A stretch of 64,000 nt of DNA from Acidimicrobiia bacterium (lineage in GTDB: Bacteria > Actinomycetota > Acidimicrobiia > Acidimicrobiales > Bin134). The stretch spans positions 56,119 to 120,118 of the forward strand of contig JAJECA010000024.1 of assembly GCA_022822265.1 (NCBI GenBank), given 5' to 3'. The notes below the pieces were generated by a model. That model searched no databases. It saw nothing but the letters and a program-made list of their open reading frames with translations, and was not told where the DNA came from. The translations under genes were made by a program, and so were the position numbers. Positions 50,049 to 59,282 of this stretch are shown here, piece by piece. How positions within the stretch are numbered: position 1 is the stretch's first letter; each line of letters opens with the position of its first letter.

Positions 50049-51152
50049 TCAGGACACGGCGAGAGTCTTGGGCGAATGGGTCAATCGCCGGGGGCCGTCT
50101 GCGGTGACTACCACGGTGTCCTCCACCCGGGCACCACAGAAGCCGGGCAGATACACGCCGGGCTCCACGGTGATCACCTGGCCCACCTCCAACAGCTCTG
50201 TTGCGGTGGCCCGCACCCACGGCTGCTCGTGGATGTCGAGGCCTACACCGTGACCGGTACCGTGGACGAAGGCGTCGGCCCAGCCGTCGGCGTCGATGCG
50301 CTCCCGACAGGCCTTGTCCACATCGGAGATGGGTGCTCCGGCAGCGACCTGCTCCACCCCGAGTTGCTGGGCCTCCCTCACGGTTTCGAACACCTTTTGG
50401 GCCTCAGGGTCGGGATCGCCCACGGCCACGGTCCGGGTCATGTCGGACCGGTACCCATCTACCACCGCGCCCATGTCCAAGATCACCAGCTCGCCCGGCC
50501 CGATTGGGCGGTCGGTGGGCCTGATGTGGGGCAAAGCGGCGTTCGGGCCCGCGGCCACGATGGTGGTGAAGGCGCTCTTCTCGGCCCCCCGGCGGCGAAA
50601 GGCCGTGTCCAGCGCCAATGCAACCTCTTGCTCGGTGGGCCCGCCGACCAACATGGGACGGACTTCGTCCAATGCAGCGTCGGCTATGGCGGCCGCCTTC
50701 GCCATGCGGTCGATCTCGCCGTCGTCCTTGATCTGGCGGCATTGCTCCACCGCACCGGCGGTCGGCACCAGCTCGGAGTTGAACCATTCGGCGTACTTTC
50801 GCTGATCGGCCCAGCTCACCGAGGCCGCCTCCAAGCCGATTCGATCCACGCCGGCGCCCGCCGCGGCCAGCATCTCCTTGGGGGCGTCATTGGTGATCTC
50901 GATCCGTGCGTCCACCCCGGCTTGGCCGGCTTCAAACTCGGCCTGCTCGGCGTAGCGGCGGTCGGTTATCAGGACCAGCTCGTCGGTCCCCAACCAGGCC
51001 AAGCCGGCCGAGCCGGTGAACCCGGTGAGATAGCGGACATTGACCAGGTTGGTGATCACCAGGGCGTCGCAGCCTGCGTCAGCCGCCGAAGCCCGAACCC
51101 GATCGGCCCGCCCGGCGACGTCCATGGGGACGAGGGCTGGAGAATCGGTCAT
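50049..51152 (-). CDS. pepQ: Xaa-Pro aminopeptidase/dipeptidase (M24)
   Basis: VILDMGAVVDGYRSDMTRTVAVG, FVHGTGHGVGLDIHEQPWV, VITVEPGVYLPG. Confidence 0.92.
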   Translation of the reverse strand: MTDSPALVPMDVAGRADRVRASAADAGCDALVITNLVNVRYLTGFTGSAGLAWLGTDELVLITDRRYAEQAEFEAGQAGVDARIEITNDAPKEMLAAAGAGVDRIGLEAASVSWADQRKYAEWFNSELVPTAGAVEQCRQIKDDGEIDRMAKAAAIADAALDEVRPMLVGGPTEQEVALALDTAFRRRGAEKSAFTTIVAAGPNAALPHIRPTDRPIGPGELVILDMGAVVDGYRSDMTRTVAVGDPDPEAQKVFETVREAQQLGVEQVAAGAPISDVDKACRERIDADGWADAFVHGTGHGVGLDIHEQPWVRATATELLEVGQVITVEPGVYLPGFCGARVEDTVVVTADGPRRLTHSPKTLAVS

Positions 51153-51586
51153 GCCAGCAGGCGGGCCACTGCCTCGACGGCCAGTTCGTAGCCATGGCCA
51201 CCGAAGCCCACGATGGTGCCGGTAGCCACCGGGCTGACCACCGAGGTGTGGCGCCACGGCTCCCGGGCGTTGGGATTGGACAGGTGCAGCTCGACCACCG
51301 GGCCTTCGAAGGCGGCCAGGGCGTCGTGGATGGCCCAGGAGTAATGGGTGAATGCGCCGGGGTTGATGATGATGGCCGCGCACCTTCCCCTGGCCTGGTG
51401 GATGTGGTCGATCAGGGCTGCCTCGTCGTTCGACTGGTGGTGCTCTATGGAGAGCCCGTGGCGATCGGCCGCGGCAGACGCAGTGGCCGCATGGTCGTCC
51501 AAGGTGTCGGTGCCGTAGACCTCGGGCTCGCGATCGCCCAGCAAATTCAAGTTCGGACCCGACAGGAGAAGGATCAACTGGCTCAT
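51149..51586 (-). CDS. aroQ: 3-dehydroquinate dehydratase, type II
   Basis: ILLLSGPNLNLLGDREPEVYG, IIINPGAFTHYSWAIHDAL, VELHLSNPNAREPWRHTSVVS. Confidence 0.97.
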   Translation of the reverse strand: MSQLILLLSGPNLNLLGDREPEVYGTDTLDDHAATASAAADRHGLSIEHHQSNDEAALIDHIHQARGRCAAIIINPGAFTHYSWAIHDALAAFEGPVVELHLSNPNAREPWRHTSVVSPVATGTIVGFGGHGYELAVEAVARLLA

Positions 51587-51621
51587 ATTGGAACCTCCCG
51601 GCCAACGGGGATGCGTTTCAT
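51583..51621 (-). other. Micro-ORF MKRIPVGREVPI* bridging aroB and aroQ
   Basis: ATGA with aroB stop; ATGA with aroQ start. Confidence 0.5.
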
Positions 51622-52661
51622 CGGATGGCCTCCAGTGTTTCGCGCAGCAGGGAAGACTCCAGCCCGGTAACGGGCTGGATGCCCTCGGGGCCGTCCAGCA
51701 TGAAGGTCACCCCGTCAACTGCCTTCTTGTCCCGGTTGAATAGTGAGACCAGGGCATCGGCATCGGCGCCTTCGGGCAGGCTGGTAGACAGTTCGTAGCC
51801 GCCTACCACTTGGCGGTGCTCGGCCACTCGATGGGCGTCGATGCGCCCTGCGCGATGGGCCAGCTCGGCGGCGTAGACGAGGCCGACCGCCACCGCCTCA
51901 CCGTGGCGGAGGTCGTACTGCCCGTGGGCTTCCAGGGCGTGGGCCAGGGTATGGCCGTAGTTGAGCACCGCCCTGCGCCCGGACTCGCGCTCGTCGGCGG
52001 CCACCACCTCAGCCTTGATCTCCACACAGCGGGCGATGCGCTCGGGCAGGTTCAGGGAATCCAGGTCGGCGTCGGCGATGAAGTGGTATTTGGCCATCTC
52101 CCCCAATCCCGATCGCATCTCCTCAGGGGGCAGGGTGTCGAGCGCCTCGGTGTCGCATAGCACCGCGGTGGGCTGCCAGTAGGCGCCCACTAAGTTCTTG
52201 CCCTCGGGGAGGTTGACGCCGGTCTTGCCGCCGACTGAGGCGTCGATCTGGCCCAGCAGAGTGGTAGACACGAACACCACCCGGATGCCCCGGTGGTATA
52301 CCGCGGCGGCGAATCCGCCCAGATCGGTGACCGCACCTCCGCCCACGGCCACCACCGCGTCGCGGCGGGTGAGGCCCCACTGGGCGAATTCCCGGCACAG
52401 GTCCTCCACCGCGCCCAGCGTTTTGATGTGCTCGCCGTTATCGGTGATGAACACCCGGTGCTCAATACCGGGATCCACAGTGATGCCGGCATCAGCCACC
52501 GCGGCCTGGGTGACCACCGCCACCCGGCTTGCTTCGCGGGGAATCACCTCGGGCAGGCAATGGCGGACACCGGGGCCGACCCAGACGTCATAGGACCGCT
52601 CCCCCAGATCGACGGGGACCTGGATTGCGCTCTCCAACTCGACACCAGTTTCAGCAGTCAT
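51618..52661 (-). CDS. aroB: 3-dehydroquinate synthase
   Basis: VAVGGGAVTDLGGFAAAVYHRGIRVVFVSTTLLGQIDASVGGKTGVNLPEGKNLVG. Confidence 0.97.
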   Translation of the reverse strand: MTAETGVELESAIQVPVDLGERSYDVWVGPGVRHCLPEVIPREASRVAVVTQAAVADAGITVDPGIEHRVFITDNGEHIKTLGAVEDLCREFAQWGLTRRDAVVAVGGGAVTDLGGFAAAVYHRGIRVVFVSTTLLGQIDASVGGKTGVNLPEGKNLVGAYWQPTAVLCDTEALDTLPPEEMRSGLGEMAKYHFIADADLDSLNLPERIARCVEIKAEVVAADERESGRRAVLNYGHTLAHALEAHGQYDLRHGEAVAVGLVYAAELAHRAGRIDAHRVAEHRQVVGGYELSTSLPEGADADALVSLFNRDKKAVDGVTFMLDGPEGIQPVTGLESSLLRETLEAIR

Positions 52662-53188
52662 CGAGCTGACACCGGCCGGGGCCAGACCCGTCTGATCTGC
52701 TCGGCGACCTGCTGGGCCTCTAAACCATCCACATCGACAATGTCGTTGGCCGTCTCGGTGTAGAGCCCGGCTCGAGCAGCGCTGATGGTCTCCAAGTCGA
52801 ATATCGGGTCTTCGCCCAAGAGCGGCCGGTTCTCGCCGGATCGGACCCGTTGGCCCAGTGTTTCTAAGGTGGCCCGGAGCCAGCAGACCCAGGCTCGATC
52901 CCGCAGCAGTTCTCGGTTCTCGGCCCGCAGCACCGCTCCCCCACCGCAGGACACCACCAATGGCTGTGGGGAAGCCAAGCAGGCAACTAGCTCCGACTGC
53001 TCCATGTCGCGGAAGCGGTCCTCGCCGTCAGCCTTGAAAATCTCGGGTATAGACCGACCTTGGCGCTCCTCGATGGCAGCATCCAGATCAACAAACCGCA
53101 GCCCTTCCGACTGCGCGAGCCAAAACCCTGCCGTCGATTTTCCCGACCCCATCATCCCGATGAGGGCCACATGGGGCCTACTTTCCAC
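52658..53188 (-). CDS. aroK: Shikimate kinase
   Basis: ALIGMMGSGKSTAGFWLAQ, FVDLDAAIEERQGRSIPEIF. Confidence 0.96.
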   Translation of the reverse strand: MESRPHVALIGMMGSGKSTAGFWLAQSEGLRFVDLDAAIEERQGRSIPEIFKADGEDRFRDMEQSELVACLASPQPLVVSCGGGAVLRAENRELLRDRAWVCWLRATLETLGQRVRSGENRPLLGEDPIFDLETISAARAGLYTETANDIVDVDGLEAQQVAEQIRRVWPRPVSAR

Positions 53189-53194
53189 AACGCG

Positions 53195-53200
53195 ATACTA
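53195..53200 (-). promoter_or_regulatory. TAGTAT -10 box exactly 6 nt upstream of aroK GTG
   Basis: Minus strand TAGTAT CGCGTT GTG. Confidence 0.5.
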
Positions 53201-53262
53201 CAAGTGGGCCACCGCCGCCCTGAGAGCACTTATCGCCAACCGCACCCTGGGTGGCTTCCGAG

Positions 53263-53967
53263 TCAGTCCACTGCGTAGACAGCCAGCAACACGGCTGCGG
53301 CGGCGACCGCCATCGACGGAGCGAAGGGGAACACCGTTGGACGGGGATTGTCGGGATCGGCCAAGGGGTCGGGCAGAAGTTCTATACCCCACTTGCGGAT
53401 TCCCCAAACGATCAAACCCATGACCGCTCCGAGTACCGAGGCCAAGCCGAAGGCCATCAACACGGCCAGCAGCGACTGGCCGTAGCCGGAACCAATCCAT
53501 CCGAGGGCCAGACCTACCGGCAGTGCCAGCTTCACGTCACCCCAACCGAGGCTGCCCCCTGATGCGGTGTGCAAGATGGCCATGATGCCGCCATAGAGCC
53601 CGGCGGCGGCGACCGCCTGCCCGATGGTCCCCGGCTGGTCTCGCAGCATTGAGATAAGGGTCATCAACGACAGCAGTACGGCGACCGTCGGGAACACGAT
53701 GGCGTTGGGGATGCGGTAGTGGAACAGATCCACCGTGGTGACTCCCGCCAAGGCGACGAACAGCACCCACACCGGGACCGCATCCCAGGTAGTGCCCATA
53801 AGGCCGCCCGCAATACCCAGGGATATGGCGGTGAGCGCCGTAACCAGCACCCGCAATGATCGGCTGTTTCGCACCTGGAACTTCCATAGGATCGGGAGCA
53901 GGCGTCGACCGGCGACAAAGCCGATAGCCAACCCGGCGATCACCATGGCAATGTCTGATTTGCTCAT
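53263..53967 (-). CDS. Prepilin peptidase (A24 family, peptidase domain only)
   Basis: GVTTVDLFHYRIPNAIVFP and GSLGWGDVKLALPVGLALGW (aspartic peptidase motifs). Confidence 0.82.
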   Translation of the reverse strand: MSKSDIAMVIAGLAIGFVAGRRLLPILWKFQVRNSRSLRVLVTALTAISLGIAGGLMGTTWDAVPVWVLFVALAGVTTVDLFHYRIPNAIVFPTVAVLLSLMTLISMLRDQPGTIGQAVAAAGLYGGIMAILHTASGGSLGWGDVKLALPVGLALGWIGSGYGQSLLAVLMAFGLASVLGAVMGLIVWGIRKWGIELLPDPLADPDNPRPTVFPFAPSMAVAAAAVLLAVYAVD

Positions 53968-54010
53968 GGAATTCGCCTCGGCGCGACACCGACGTCTGAT
54001 TTGCTCATGG
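53953..54010 (-). repeat. 17-bp perfect direct repeat CCATGAGCAAATCAGAC duplicating the prepilin peptidase start; creates micro-ORF MSKSDVGVAPRRIP* (53964-54008)
   Basis: Copies at 53953-53969 and 53994-54010, offset 41. Confidence 0.85.
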
Positions 54011-54856
54011 GCTCCCGAGCGCTGTGGTGGCCGCGGCGGTCATGGCCTCCACCGGGGGATCAGCTCCGGTCCAGATCCGAACGGCATGAGCGGCCTGGTA
54101 CACCAGCATTCCCACGCCGGTGGAAGCCGGCACGCCGCGGCGTCGGCACTCGGCCAACAACGGAGTCTGAAGCGGGTTGTAGACCAATTCGGCCACATGC
54201 TGGCCGCCGTGGAGGAGGTCGGGATCAAGAGGCAGGTTGCCGGCGCCCTCGGTTTCGGCCATTCCCACCGGGGTGGCGTTCACCACCAGCAGGTAGTTCC
54301 CGATATCAGCCGGGCTCGCGGTGGTTCCCACCGGCCCGGCCAATTCCGAGGCCGATGCGGCTGCTTCCGGCCGGCGGGCAATAACGGCTACTTCGCTCGC
54401 CCCTCGGCGGGCCAACTCGGCAACTACCGCACGGGCGGCTCCTCCCGCGCCCAAGACCGCACATCCGATCCCGGCGAGCTCCACTCCCTCGGCCAACAGG
54501 GCATCGCAGAATCCAGCCCCGTCGGTGTTGTGGCCGATGAGAAGGTCTCCCTCCCGGGCCACGCAGTTCACCGCGCCCAGCGCCGCGGCGGCGGAGCTCA
54601 TCTCGTCGACTGCGGCGGCAACATCGGCTTTGTGGGGCATGGTCACCGACAGGCCGGCCATGCCCCGATTCCGCATTTCCTCCAGCGCCCTCCCCGCCTC
54701 TCCCGGTGCAACTTCAAAGGCGGCGTAAACCCAATCCAAGCCAAGATCGTCGAACGCGGCCTGGCAGATAACCGGGGACAGTGAGTGGCGAACGGGAAAG
54801 CCGATCACCCCGGCGGCGACCTCAGAGTCGGGATCCAACCCGATGGGAATCAGCAA
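54005..54856 (-). CDS. aroE: Shikimate dehydrogenase
   Basis: VIGFPVRHSLSPVICQAAFDDLGL, NTDGAGFCDALLAEGV, VLGAGGAARAVVAELARRG; start TTG 54856 (or ATT 54850) inferred. Confidence 0.92.
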   Translation of the reverse strand: MLIPIGLDPDSEVAAGVIGFPVRHSLSPVICQAAFDDLGLDWVYAAFEVAPGEAGRALEEMRNRGMAGLSVTMPHKADVAAAVDEMSSAAAALGAVNCVAREGDLLIGHNTDGAGFCDALLAEGVELAGIGCAVLGAGGAARAVVAELARRGASEVAVIARRPEAAASASELAGPVGTTASPADIGNYLLVVNATPVGMAETEGAGNLPLDPDLLHGGQHVAELVYNPLQTPLLAECRRRGVPASTGVGMLVYQAAHAVRIWTGADPPVEAMTAAATTALGSP

Positions 54857-54888
54857 TCCAGCTTCCTCTCGCGGCACACAGCGGGCAT
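54850..54888 (-). other. Micro-ORF MPAVCRERKLDC* bridging mltG and aroE; duplicates MltG C-terminus CRERNLGC*
   Basis: TGATG with mltG stop; stop overlaps aroE TTG (TTGCTGA). Confidence 0.5.
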
Positions 54889-55979
54889 CAGCAACCCAGG
54901 TTTCTCTCGCGGCAAATGGCCACCGCGGCCTCGTGTTCTTCGAAAGTATTGCTGAATGTGTGGGCACCGGGCACCGGATCGTCGGTGCGCACGTAGAACA
55001 GCCAGAAGCCCTCTTCGGGGTTCAGCGCGGCCTCCAGCGACGCCCGGCCGGGAGCGGCAATGGGGCCGGGAGGCAGGCCCGTTCGGTTGTACACGTTGTA
55101 GGGGTTGTCCACTCGCAGGTCGGCGAGGGTCAGCGGCTCAGACGGCTTGTTCACCGCGTACCGCACCGCGGCGTCGATCTGGAGCTCCATGCCCAAGCCC
55201 AGTCGGTTGTAGATCACCCGGGCGATCTTGGCCCGGTCTTCGTCGTTGAGGGCCTCCTTTTCGATGAGCGACGCCACAATGACCGCCTCGTAGGGACTCA
55301 CCCCCACCGTGTCGAAGGCACCGTCCAGGCCTACATCGGAGGCAACTTGATCGAACTGCTCCACCAAGCGGACGACGAGGGCGGCCTCATCCTCGGCGGT
55401 GGCCCCGTCGAGCAGATAGGTGTCGGGAAACAGCACCCCCTCCACCGTGCTGTTGGTCGGTTGGTAGTCCGACCGCACCGGAGGAAAGGCGATGGCCCGG
55501 GCCAAGTCGTCGGCATTGAAGGTGGAGACCTGGGACAGCAGCTCGCGTTGGATCTGAGCCAGGGTGAGGCCCTCGGGCAACACCACCCTGAAGGCGTCCA
55601 CCGCCGGACCGGGGGCGGGACCGGCCAGCAGCACGTCTTTGGCCTGCCATACCGACATGTTCTCGTTCAAGACATAGTTGCCGGCCTGGAAATCCCCGGC
55701 GTCTTTGTATCGCAGGTAGTAGCGGAACACCGTGGAGTTGGCCACCACCCCCTCGTCTTCGAGGATGCGGGCGATGTCGTTGATGGACGCTCCCTGGGGG
55801 ATGTTGACCACGAGTTCGGGGCCTTCGTCACCCGGAGGGTCGAGGCGGTCGTCCACCCAGCCCTTGATCAACAGAGTGGCGATCAACACGACCACGCCCA
55901 TAAGGCCCAGCAATATCACGACCCGGGTGAGGGTTGAGGTTCTCCGCGGCAACCAGTCCCAATCCTCATCTGTGCTCAT
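54888..55979 (-). CDS. mltG: Endolytic murein transglycosylase (YceG/MltG)
   Basis: LLPEGLTLAQIQRELL, LFPDTYLLDG, VIVASLIEKEALNDEDRAKIARVIYNRL, YNVYNRTGLPPGPIAAPG. Confidence 0.95.
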   Translation of the reverse strand: MSTDEDWDWLPRRTSTLTRVVILLGLMGVVVLIATLLIKGWVDDRLDPPGDEGPELVVNIPQGASINDIARILEDEGVVANSTVFRYYLRYKDAGDFQAGNYVLNENMSVWQAKDVLLAGPAPGPAVDAFRVVLPEGLTLAQIQRELLSQVSTFNADDLARAIAFPPVRSDYQPTNSTVEGVLFPDTYLLDGATAEDEAALVVRLVEQFDQVASDVGLDGAFDTVGVSPYEAVIVASLIEKEALNDEDRAKIARVIYNRLGLGMELQIDAAVRYAVNKPSEPLTLADLRVDNPYNVYNRTGLPPGPIAAPGRASLEAALNPEEGFWLFYVRTDDPVPGAHTFSNTFEEHEAAVAICRERNLGC

Positions 55980-56017
55980 GGCGAGTCCAGCCAGCCCTGG
56001 ACGGCGTCGCTTCTCAT
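55976..56017 (-). other. Micro-ORF MRSDAVQGWLDSP* bridging ruvX and mltG; echoes RuvX C-terminal LQGWLDS
   Basis: ATGA with ruvX stop; ATGA with mltG start. Confidence 0.5.
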
Positions 56018-56448
56018 GGTTGTGCTTCCGAGTTGGTGCTATCTAGCCAGCCTTGGAGAATGATCGATGCCGCCACCATGTCGACCCGGCGTCGGCGGGC
56101 CTTGCCGCTGAGGCCGGACTCGGCCAGCACCCGGTCGGCGATAACCGTGGTCAACCGCTCGTCGTGGGTCAACACCGGCACCCCTAGCACTGACTCCAGC
56201 TCCCGGGCCTCACGCTCGGCGCCCAGGGCCGCGGGACCGGTGCCGCCGTCCAGCGACAGGGGCAGACCCACAATCACGACCTCGGCTTCGTACTCGTCAA
56301 CCAACTCCGCGATCTTCTGGTGATCGCGGTTCTGGCTGCCTGTGCGCTTGATGACGGTCAGAGGAGTGGCTAGGCGACCTTTGGAGTCGGAGACGGCCAC
56401 GCCGATGCGGCGCTCGCCGAGGTCGATTCCCAGCGCTCGTGCCGTCAC
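56014..56448 (-). CDS. ruvX: Holliday junction resolvase-like RuvX/YqgF
   Basis: ALGIDLGERRIGVAVSD, VIVGLPLSLDGGTG, DERLTTVIAD. Confidence 0.96.
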   Translation of the reverse strand: MTARALGIDLGERRIGVAVSDSKGRLATPLTVIKRTGSQNRDHQKIAELVDEYEAEVVIVGLPLSLDGGTGPAALGAEREARELESVLGVPVLTHDERLTTVIADRVLAESGLSGKARRRRVDMVAASIILQGWLDSTNSEAQP

Positions 56449-59024
56449 TAGCCCGCGATGCCAGCCGCGGCTCGCACTTGTTGGAGGGCTTCTTCCAACC
56501 GCGACGGATCCCGGCCTCCGGCAATGGCCAGCTTGGCGTCCCGGCCGCCGCCGCCGCCGATCATGGCGGCCGCCTCGGCGATCAGCTCGCCGGCGTTGAG
56601 CTCGCAGTCGGCGGCCACCGCGGCCACCAAGGCCGCACCGCCTCCGTCGGGCGCCGCCCCCAGCACCACTGCGGCCACTCCGGGCCGGTCCCGGGTGGCA
56701 ATGGCCAGATCGCGCAACTGGCCCCGGTCCAGGCCTTCGACCAGCGCCACCACGACACCGTCTTCCGCCTGGTGGGCCAAATCCCCGGACTGATCGGCCG
56801 AGGCCGCTTTGCGCAGCTCGTTCAGCTCCGCCCGTAGGCTCTTGATCTCGGACATGCGCTTGTCGGCTCCCACCAGCAGCTGTTCGACGGGAACGCCCAA
56901 TCGCTCGGCGGCCTGAGCCATGGTCGACTCCCGTTCGGTGAGCAATTCGACCGGGCGGGTGCCGCTGACCGCCTCAATGCGGCGGATGTTGGCCCCGATG
57001 GAACCCTCCGACACCACCTTTACCGGGCCGATGTCACCCAAGGCCCGCACATGGGTACCGCCGCACAGCTCAGTGGAGTGCGGTCCGGCCTCGAGCACAC
57101 GCACCCGGTCCCCGTACTTGTCGCCGAAAAAGGCGATGGCCCCGGCCTCCATGGCCTCGGCCATGGACGTCTCGTAGTTGCGGGTGGCGGGGTTGTCCAG
57201 GATGTCGGCGTTGGCCAGACGCTCAATCTCGGTAATCTGACCGGCGGTCAGCGCCTCAAAGTGGGTGAAGTCGAAGCGAAGCCGGTCATCGGCCACCAAT
57301 GAGCCCTGCTGTTTGACGTGGTCGCCCAGAACCTCCTTCAGCGCCCAGTGCAGCAGGTGGGTGGCGGTGTGGTTGCGCCGGATGGCCGCCCGGCGATCGG
57401 CGTCGATGGCCGCGATCACGGTCTGGCCGACAGTTATCTCACCGTCGAGGGACGCGGCGTGATGCAGGTGCAGTTCGGGCACCGCATAGGTGGTGTCGGT
57501 TACCGCGGCTCGGCCGGTGGGAGAGGTTATGACTCCGGTGTCGCCCACTTGGCCGCCGGCCTCGGCATAGAAAGGGGTCCGGTCCAAGACGATGCCGTCG
57601 TCGGTGACGGCCAGAACCACGGCCTCGGCGGTGTCGAATTCGCGGCCGATGAACTCGGTGGGACCGTGTTCAGCCACCAGCGCGGTGTAGGCCGACACGT
57701 CGGCTGAAGTTGCGTGCCGGGCTTGGAAGTCTTGGCGGGCTCGGGTGCGCTGGCCCTCCATGAGCTGATCGAAGCCGTCCCGGTCCACGGCCACTTCCCT
57801 CTCTCGAGCGGTCTCCTCGGTCACCTCGAAGGGGAACCCGTAGGTGTCGTGCAGCAGAAAGGCCAAGTCGCCCGATAGCGCCTGGCCGTCGCCGAGGCGG
57901 TCGATGGCGTCCTCGAGGATCTGCGATCCCTGGGCCAGGGTCGACCGGAAGCTCTCCTCCTCTCGGGCGACCACGTCGCGTACGAAGCTGTGGTTGGCCA
58001 CCAGGTCGGAATAGTCGGGGCCCATGATGTCGACCACCTTGTCGACCAGCTGGGGAGTGACCACGTCGGTGACCCCGAGCAGATAGGCCCGGCGAATGGC
58101 CCTTCGCATTATGCGGCGCAGCACGTAGCCCCGATCCTCGTTGGAGGGGAACACCCCGTCGGAGATGAGGAAGGTCATCGTGCGGGCGTGCTCGGCCAGT
58201 ATCCGCAAGGTGACGTCGCTGTGCTCGGCCGCGCCCAGCTTGACGCCGGTCACCGCGGAGGCCTCGCCCACCAGCTCGGCCATCTCGTCGATGTCGAACA
58301 CCGACTCCACCCCTTGGATCAGGGTGAGGATCCGCTCCAGGCCGGCCCCGGTGTCGATGCTGGGCTTAGGCAGCGGGACTTGGCCGTCGGGACGCTGGTC
58401 GAACTGCATGAACACCAGGTTCCAAAACTCCAAGAACCGCTCGTCCCCACCATGGGCCGGACCGCCGTCGGGGCCGAACTCCGGCCCCTTGTCGAAGAAG
58501 ATCTCCGAACAGGGGCCGCACGGCCCGGTGTCAGCCATGCGCCAGTAGTTGTCCTCGTCCATCCGCTGGATGCGGTCGGGAGACACACCGGCCACGTCCC
58601 GCCATATCTCCGCGGCCTCATCATCGCTGAGATGGACGGTGATCCACAGCCGGTCGGGGTCGAAGCCCAGACCCTCGGTGACGAATTCCCAGGCCCAGTC
58701 GATGGCCTCGGTCTTGAAGTAGTCGCCGAAGCTGAAATTGCCCAGCATCTCGAAGAATGTGAGATGGCGGCGGGTGCGCCCGATTTCATCCAGGTCGTTG
58801 TGCTTGCCCCCGGCCCGCACGCACTTCTGCACGGTAACCGCCCGAGGGTGGGGGGAGGTTTCCTCGCCCGTGAAGTAGGGCTTGAACGGCACCATCCCGG
58901 CCACGGTGAACAGCACAGTGGGGTCGCGGGGAATGAGGCTGGCCGACGGCAGCACAGCGTGGCCTCGCTCTCCGAAGAAGGAGGTGAATGCGCTGCGGAT
59001 CTCCTGGGCTCGTTTGGGGGCCAA
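56448..59024 (-). CDS. alaS: Alanyl-tRNA synthetase
   Basis: IRSAFTSFFGERGHAVLPSASLIPRDPTVLFTVAGMVPFKPYF; HNHTATHLLHWAL-type motif; CGGTHVRALGDIG. Confidence 0.99.
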   Translation of the reverse strand: MAPKRAQEIRSAFTSFFGERGHAVLPSASLIPRDPTVLFTVAGMVPFKPYFTGEETSPHPRAVTVQKCVRAGGKHNDLDEIGRTRRHLTFFEMLGNFSFGDYFKTEAIDWAWEFVTEGLGFDPDRLWITVHLSDDEAAEIWRDVAGVSPDRIQRMDEDNYWRMADTGPCGPCSEIFFDKGPEFGPDGGPAHGGDERFLEFWNLVFMQFDQRPDGQVPLPKPSIDTGAGLERILTLIQGVESVFDIDEMAELVGEASAVTGVKLGAAEHSDVTLRILAEHARTMTFLISDGVFPSNEDRGYVLRRIMRRAIRRAYLLGVTDVVTPQLVDKVVDIMGPDYSDLVANHSFVRDVVAREEESFRSTLAQGSQILEDAIDRLGDGQALSGDLAFLLHDTYGFPFEVTEETAREREVAVDRDGFDQLMEGQRTRARQDFQARHATSADVSAYTALVAEHGPTEFIGREFDTAEAVVLAVTDDGIVLDRTPFYAEAGGQVGDTGVITSPTGRAAVTDTTYAVPELHLHHAASLDGEITVGQTVIAAIDADRRAAIRRNHTATHLLHWALKEVLGDHVKQQGSLVADDRLRFDFTHFEALTAGQITEIERLANADILDNPATRNYETSMAEAMEAGAIAFFGDKYGDRVRVLEAGPHSTELCGGTHVRALGDIGPVKVVSEGSIGANIRRIEAVSGTRPVELLTERESTMAQAAERLGVPVEQLLVGADKRMSEIKSLRAELNELRKAASADQSGDLAHQAEDGVVVALVEGLDRGQLRDLAIATRDRPGVAAVVLGAAPDGGGAALVAAVAADCELNAGELIAEAAAMIGGGGGRDAKLAIAGGRDPSRLEEALQQVRAAAGIAG

Positions 59025-59033
59025 GATGCCGTC

Positions 59034-59282
59034 CTATCGGCCTCGAGGGTCGTCGAGGGCCCGGCGCGCGATCTCAGCCCTATAGCGCCGGACCGCGGCG
59101 GTGCCCTCGGCAAGGGCGGCCCGAGCCTCGGAGGCCGCGGCCTTGACGCGGGCGCTCGCGGTAGAACTTGGTCTGATGGGCACCGCTCGCTGGGCGGCTT
59201 GGCGCAGCTTGCGGCGGACGTAGGACGCTCCGGCCGCGCCGGCACCCGCCCCCGCGGCAAACCACACGAGTCGCTTGGCCAT
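59034..59282 (-). CDS. Small conserved-type hypothetical protein with N-terminal TM segment
   Basis: 82 aa, between rarA and alaS with TGATG overlap. Confidence 0.65.
   Translation of the reverse strand: MAKRLVWFAAGAGAGAAGASYVRRKLRQAAQRAVPIRPSSTASARVKAAASEARAALAEGTAAVRRYRAEIARRALDDPRGR

Noticed and set aside
54850-54856. aroE starting at ATT (by analogy with TGATG in the upstream repeat copy)
   Set aside because: A TTG two codons upstream overlaps the micro-ORF stop and is the simpler start; ATT kept only as an alternative.
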